Source: Papaver somniferum (taxonomy: Eukaryota > Streptophyta > Magnoliopsida > Ranunculales > Papaveraceae). Taken from it: DNA of 64,000 nt. Numbering within the stretch: position 1 is the first letter of the stretch; each line of letters begins with the position of its first letter. The notes beneath the pieces were generated by a model. The model saw only the letters and a list, made by a program, of their open reading frames with translations, was not told where the DNA came from and did no database searches. Shown piece after piece: positions 60,601 through 64,000 of this stretch. The stretch is taken from the NCBI RefSeq assembly GCF_003573695.1, contig NW_020639929.1, positions 1,206,406 to 1,270,405 on the forward strand, in the 5' to 3' direction. The translations under genes and the position numbers were made by a program.

Positions 60601-61366
60601 AAGGAATGGATAATGGAACAGTGGGATCTGACCTATTACATCAGTGCTATAGCAGGGGCAAGTAATGGTAGCTCGTTAGTTGTAATGTCTAAAGGTAAAC
60701 GCATGCTAATTATATGATTTTTAAGATTCTTATGTCCCGGGCCTTTTTAACTTTCGTGAGCTTGTTTGGATCCAGGTACACAGTATACACAGCAGTCTTA
60801 CAAGGTTAGTGATGCATTTCCTTTCAAGTGGATAAACAAAAAGTGGAAGGAGGGATTTTATGTTACATCCATGGCCACTGCTGGAAGTAGATGGGCTGTT
60901 GTTATGTCACGTAATGCAGGATTTTCTGACCAGGTTTGACCGCACTTGCTAAGTCATATTGTTCGTGTTTGAGGGGTGCAGTACATTTGATAACTAATGA
61001 CAATATCTATTTCGTAATTTCAGGTGGTTGAACTTGATTTTCTATATCCAAGTGAAGGCATTCATCGTAGGTGGGATAATGGTTACCGAATCACATCGAC
61101 TGCAGCTACTTGTGATCAGGCTGCTTTTGTTCTTAGTGTGCCAAGAAAGAAGCTTCCAGATGAAACTCAGGAGACACTCAGAACGTCGTCTTTCCCTAGC
61201 ACACATGTTAAGGTGTGAATTTCTTTCTGTTTTCCACTATCCCTCACTGTTATTTCAACTTTAGTTGTGGCCATTAGCTAAATTTGGTTCTTGTTGACTT
61301 TTACAGGAGAAATGGGCGAAGAATTTGTACCTGGCATCTGTTTGTTACGGCCGAACTGTTTCATGA
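57615..61366 (+). CDS. Casein kinase 1-like protein (HD16/AEL type), 16 exons, 709 aa
   Basis: Serine/threonine kinase of the plant CK1 branch related to rice HD16/EL1 and Arabidopsis AEL/MLK proteins, which phosphorylate nuclear or signalling targets in flowering and hormone control. Exons: 57615-58019, 58148-58273, 58373-58446, 58550-58619, 58731-58786, 58897-58968, 59089-59183, 59271-59337, 59525-59654, 59735-59953, 60091-60233, 60333-60507, 60604-60694, 60776-60933, 61024-61212, 61307-61366. They sum to 710 codons with no internal stop. Residues 1-135 are charged and disordered with an eight-alanine run; [12 protein letters not shown] matches the family start. Kinase domain: glycine loop GKGGFGQVY (151-159), Lys181, GDVKPEN with Asp273, DLG with Asp296. 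Then the nuclear-type KKK stretch and the conserved tail ending [19 protein letters not shown]. Intron 9 uses a GC donor. Looks intact and is probably the best functional gene here. Confidence 0.95.
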
Positions 61367-63583
61367 GCAAGCTTGTTTTTGTTGGGACGCTTCCTGGCAA
61401 TGTGTTGGTGATACTTCACTCAGATGGGAGGGCTCATTTAGGGAAGCCTGCCAAACTGCTCATTATCGGATCTGAGCTGAAGAAATTTTGGATTGTGCGA
61501 TGCTTTCTTAATCGCCATCTATTGTATTGAACATGTTTGCCCACGGAATAATGTATACATGATTACGATACAATTGTGGAACACTGAGTTCTACAATTCA
61601 AATAGAAAATTTCCTCCAAGCAAGTCATTAGTTGCCTTAGGTATTAACATCTTATTACAAAGTATTTTACTGCAGAACCTCGTAATAGGCACAACACCAT
61701 GAAACTCGGTAAATATATTAGATGAAAATCCTATTTGTGCTCAATCTTTTCTCCTCTCCTACATCACTGCCAGGTTTCTGAGAACTTCAAAAACTCAGAT
61801 CCAAAGGCATGTGTGAAAACTGGGGATTCAAAGCTGAAACATTTGCTATAAATGTGATCCTACAACTTTAGAGAAAAAGATGTATATATGCTGGAAGCCT
61901 GGAACGAGCAATCATCCGTGTGTACCTTATAAGGGACTGAAACCCTATGCAAAGCAAGAGTTGCAATAGATACCAAAATTTCTCAACTTTTTCATGCTAG
62001 CTTCTCTCTTATAAGCAAAAGCTCAGAGTATCATCACAAATTTGTTAGCTAATATATGAATCCTAGATTTTGAAACTGTAAAGCAAATACAATCAAACAA
62101 ATGTCAGCCTCCTCAAATATTTTGACTGCAAAGATCCTTTTAGTTGCACCAGAAAAAAAGACTCAAAACTACATTAAAAACAGTAAAAAGTTGAACAAAA
62201 CTGAGCACAGTTTCACCAGATTTAGCAGTAACTGTCACCAGACACAGTTGAGTCCGAGCTTTGCACATTACCATGATGATTCTAAAAGCAAAAGAAGGGT
62301 ACCGAAAGCAAATATATTAGACACAGTTGAGTCCGAGCTTCGGCATCGACACTATATATCGAAAAGTAAAAGAAGGGTACCAAAATAGAAGGCATTGTGC
62401 TAAGCTATTTATATAACAATAATCATTATAATCTAGTGGGCCACATACAATGGTTTTGCCCCCCACTGAAATGTCACATGAACTCAAGGTCATAGAATGT
62501 AAAAACATCAAGGAAAAAGGAAAAAAAAAAGCTTCCTGCACCCTTAGGTTCATGGCTTGAAAGCTATTCTGCCAGATAACTATATGGTCCGGGAACAAAA
62601 GCAATCCCTTCCTGTCACTCTCGCCTGAGTTACTTCGGTTATTACATTCCTGCAAGATAGAATACATAGATTTAATAAATAGGTTTTGTCCTGAAAAGTT
62701 TTTTTTTCAGCAAAAATGAAAAAAAAAGGTTTGCTATAACTCTAATAATAATAGTACCTCTCACTCGCAAAAATTGGCCTCAGAGATAAGAGCAGAGACC
62801 TATAACCCAATAATAATTTGTTGCAAAATGACCTTATCCTGCTTATAGATCACACATTTCCTACTCGTTTATAATATGAGGCCATGATGTAGGGCATAGC
62901 AGCGGTTGCAGAGGTCACAAACAGACACGGGTGCAGAGGTCACATATGAGGTCACATATGAGGCCATGATGTTCCTGCATCAACACAATTGAAAGTTAAA
63001 TTAGATAGACACGGGTGCTTTAGATTGCCAACAAAATTCATAATGAGTCCCCTAAACTAAAGGCTTAAACTGATTTGAGGAAATCAATGTGCCAATAAAC
63101 CAGATAAATATAACCAGCAATGTGTACATCCTTAAATTGTATGTAGTTCCAAACCATCCGTCAGATTTCACATAAATTCAGTTCCGAAAACAGATTCCAG
63201 TGCCAGTGTGTTTCTCATAAATTCAGTTCCGATTCTTCTGTGTTTAACTCTCAAGTGCAACGTATAGAAGCTGGATCTGGCAGCTTCTGGTCCAGTTGTG
63301 CATCACTTCCAAATCATACGTCCGATAGGAAGTGAAATGATTATAGCACTAGTGGTCAAGGATTTGCACCTGAGTTATGTAAAACACAAACTGGGAAAAC
63401 TGGTTCCCACTAAAACATGTACAAATTGATGCAACTCCTCTACTTGCTAGCTAAACAGCATTAGTGAATATGTTTTGACATGTTTCGATAAGAATTACTA
63501 TCTTCAATGTAAAACTAGAACAGTTTATCTTAAGTAAAACGTTAAATAAATATTATGTTTTTCTACATAATCACTAACCTTCC
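61367..63583. other. Convergent intergenic region (kinase 3' UTR and FGAM synthase 3' flank)
   Basis: The first 200-500 bp are the kinase 3' UTR. No further gene is supported. The region holds a 79-bp tandem duplication (separate entry). It also has short repeated phrases gaggtcacatatgaggccatgatg (62880-62970, as partial copies) and cataaattcagttccga (63170 and 63217). Confidence 0.4.
62241..62391. repeat. Imperfect tandem duplication, unit about 79 bp
   Basis: gacacagttgagtccgagct starts at 62241 and 62320, and both units end with aaaagaagggtacc(g/a)aaa. Confidence 0.8.
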
Positions 63584-63622
63584 TTACGAGCACCACTCCC
63601 TTGCATTTTGAAACATCCGCAG

Positions 63623-64000
63623 TCATGGACTAGGGTCTTTCTTGTCTAGATTCCAGTGCTTTGGATACCATGGAAACTGCCACATCAGGAAACAACGCTC
63701 AGGATGAGGCATCATGGCCAAATGTCTTCCATCTTTAGAACATATTGCTGCCACTCCTAGTGGAGACCCATTGGGATTGAAAGGGTACACCTCAGTTATC
63801 CCCCCACTATCATCACAATATCTTAGCGGCGCCAAATTGGAGTTAAGGATGTGATCCTGAATTCCAGTGTCAGGGAAATAAGCTCTTCCCTCACCATGTG
63901 CAGCCCACACGCCCAACGTACTACCCTCCATCCCTTTGAACATTATTGAAGGTGAATCCCCAATTGTAACATTTGTGAAACGACATTCAAATCGTCCTGA
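63623..64000 (-). CDS. PUR4: Phosphoribosylformylglycinamidine (FGAM) synthase, C-terminal glutaminase end
   Basis: FGAM synthase (PurL type) performs the ATP- and glutamine-dependent fourth step of purine synthesis, in plant plastids and mitochondria. The minus strand from the window edge reads SGRFECRFTNVTIGD, MFKGMEGSTLGVWAAHGEGR, YCDDSGGITEVYPFN, SPLGVAAICSKDGRHLAMMPHPERCF and WQFPWYPKHW. This is the last part of the class-I glutamine amidotransferase domain; HPE supplies the His and Glu of the Cys-His-Glu triad. The catalytic Cys and the large synthase part lie beyond position 64000. The stop is TGA at 63625-63623, where homologues have Trp. The bases beyond it still encode LRMFQNAREWCS and a TAA at 63586-63584. 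So the protein is 13 residues shorter than usual, either tolerated or a sign of a pseudogene. Confidence 0.9.
   Translation of the reverse strand, partial: SGRFECRFTNVTIGDSPSIMFKGMEGSTLGVWAAHGEGRAYFPDTGIQDHILNSNLAPLRYCDDSGGITEVYPFNPNGSPLGVAAICSKDGRHLAMMPHPERCFLMWQFPWYPKHWNLDKKDPSP

Overview
This is a window of nuclear plant DNA. The genes have many short GT-AG introns. They encode plant families: a PDR-type ABCG transporter, a FYVE-SYLF protein, an HD16/AEL-type casein kinase 1 and a PurL-type FGAM synthase. The rest is dominated by CACTA, hAT and LTR elements and an endogenous pararetrovirus. A eudicot is likely. The species cannot be fixed from the sequence; a poppy-family origin is only a guess.

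Region 1 (1-11 kb). The window opens with the C-terminus of a lysine-rich protein. A tandem-duplicated segment follows. Its decayed copy (about 1.69-2.16 kb) holds a RING-H2 relic interrupted at its 5' side by a 548-bp hAT-type MITE, plus the last six codons and stop of an ABCG gene. The younger copy (3.5-4.3 kb) holds an intact RING-H2 gene, tail to tail with a 21-exon ABCG/PDR gene on the minus strand (4294-10772). All 21 exons can be traced and their phases agree, but the gene has an in-frame TAG at codon 133 and a 14-bp frameshifting deletion in exon 8.

Region 2 (10.8-23.9 kb). The ABCG promoter is duplicated and the second copy is split by a 2.2-kb insertion. Next come a broken FYVE-SYLF gene that lacks its central SYLF exons, a 60-bp minisatellite, and a 4183-bp CACTA element with a 3-bp target duplication and no recognisable transposase.

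Region 3 (23.9-55.4 kb). This is a stack of nested insertions. A host reverse-transcriptase-like gene with a YLDD active site is cut in two (23908-25660 and 54596-55369) by a 28.9-kb non-autonomous LTR retrotransposon, E1. E1 has about 2.55-kb LTRs and an initiator-Met tRNA primer site. Inside E1 lie a solo LTR in its 3' LTR, an inverted LTR of the same family, and within that a second element, E2. In its 5' LTR lies a large LTR-like insertion, which itself carries a rearranged pararetrovirus (about 47.1-53.06 kb). The viral insert is a near-perfect palindrome with two arms of about 2.39 kb and a 34-bp spacer, between direct repeats of the viral promoter region.

Region 4 (55.4-64 kb). An apparently intact 16-exon casein kinase 1 gene (709 aa; two upstream ORFs, one GC-AG intron) lies on the plus strand. 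It converges on the 3' end of an FGAM synthase gene (minus strand, running off the window) whose stop comes 13 codons early. No operon-like or cooperating gene system is present. The genes are independent, and the story of the window is duplication, decay and nesting of mobile DNA.
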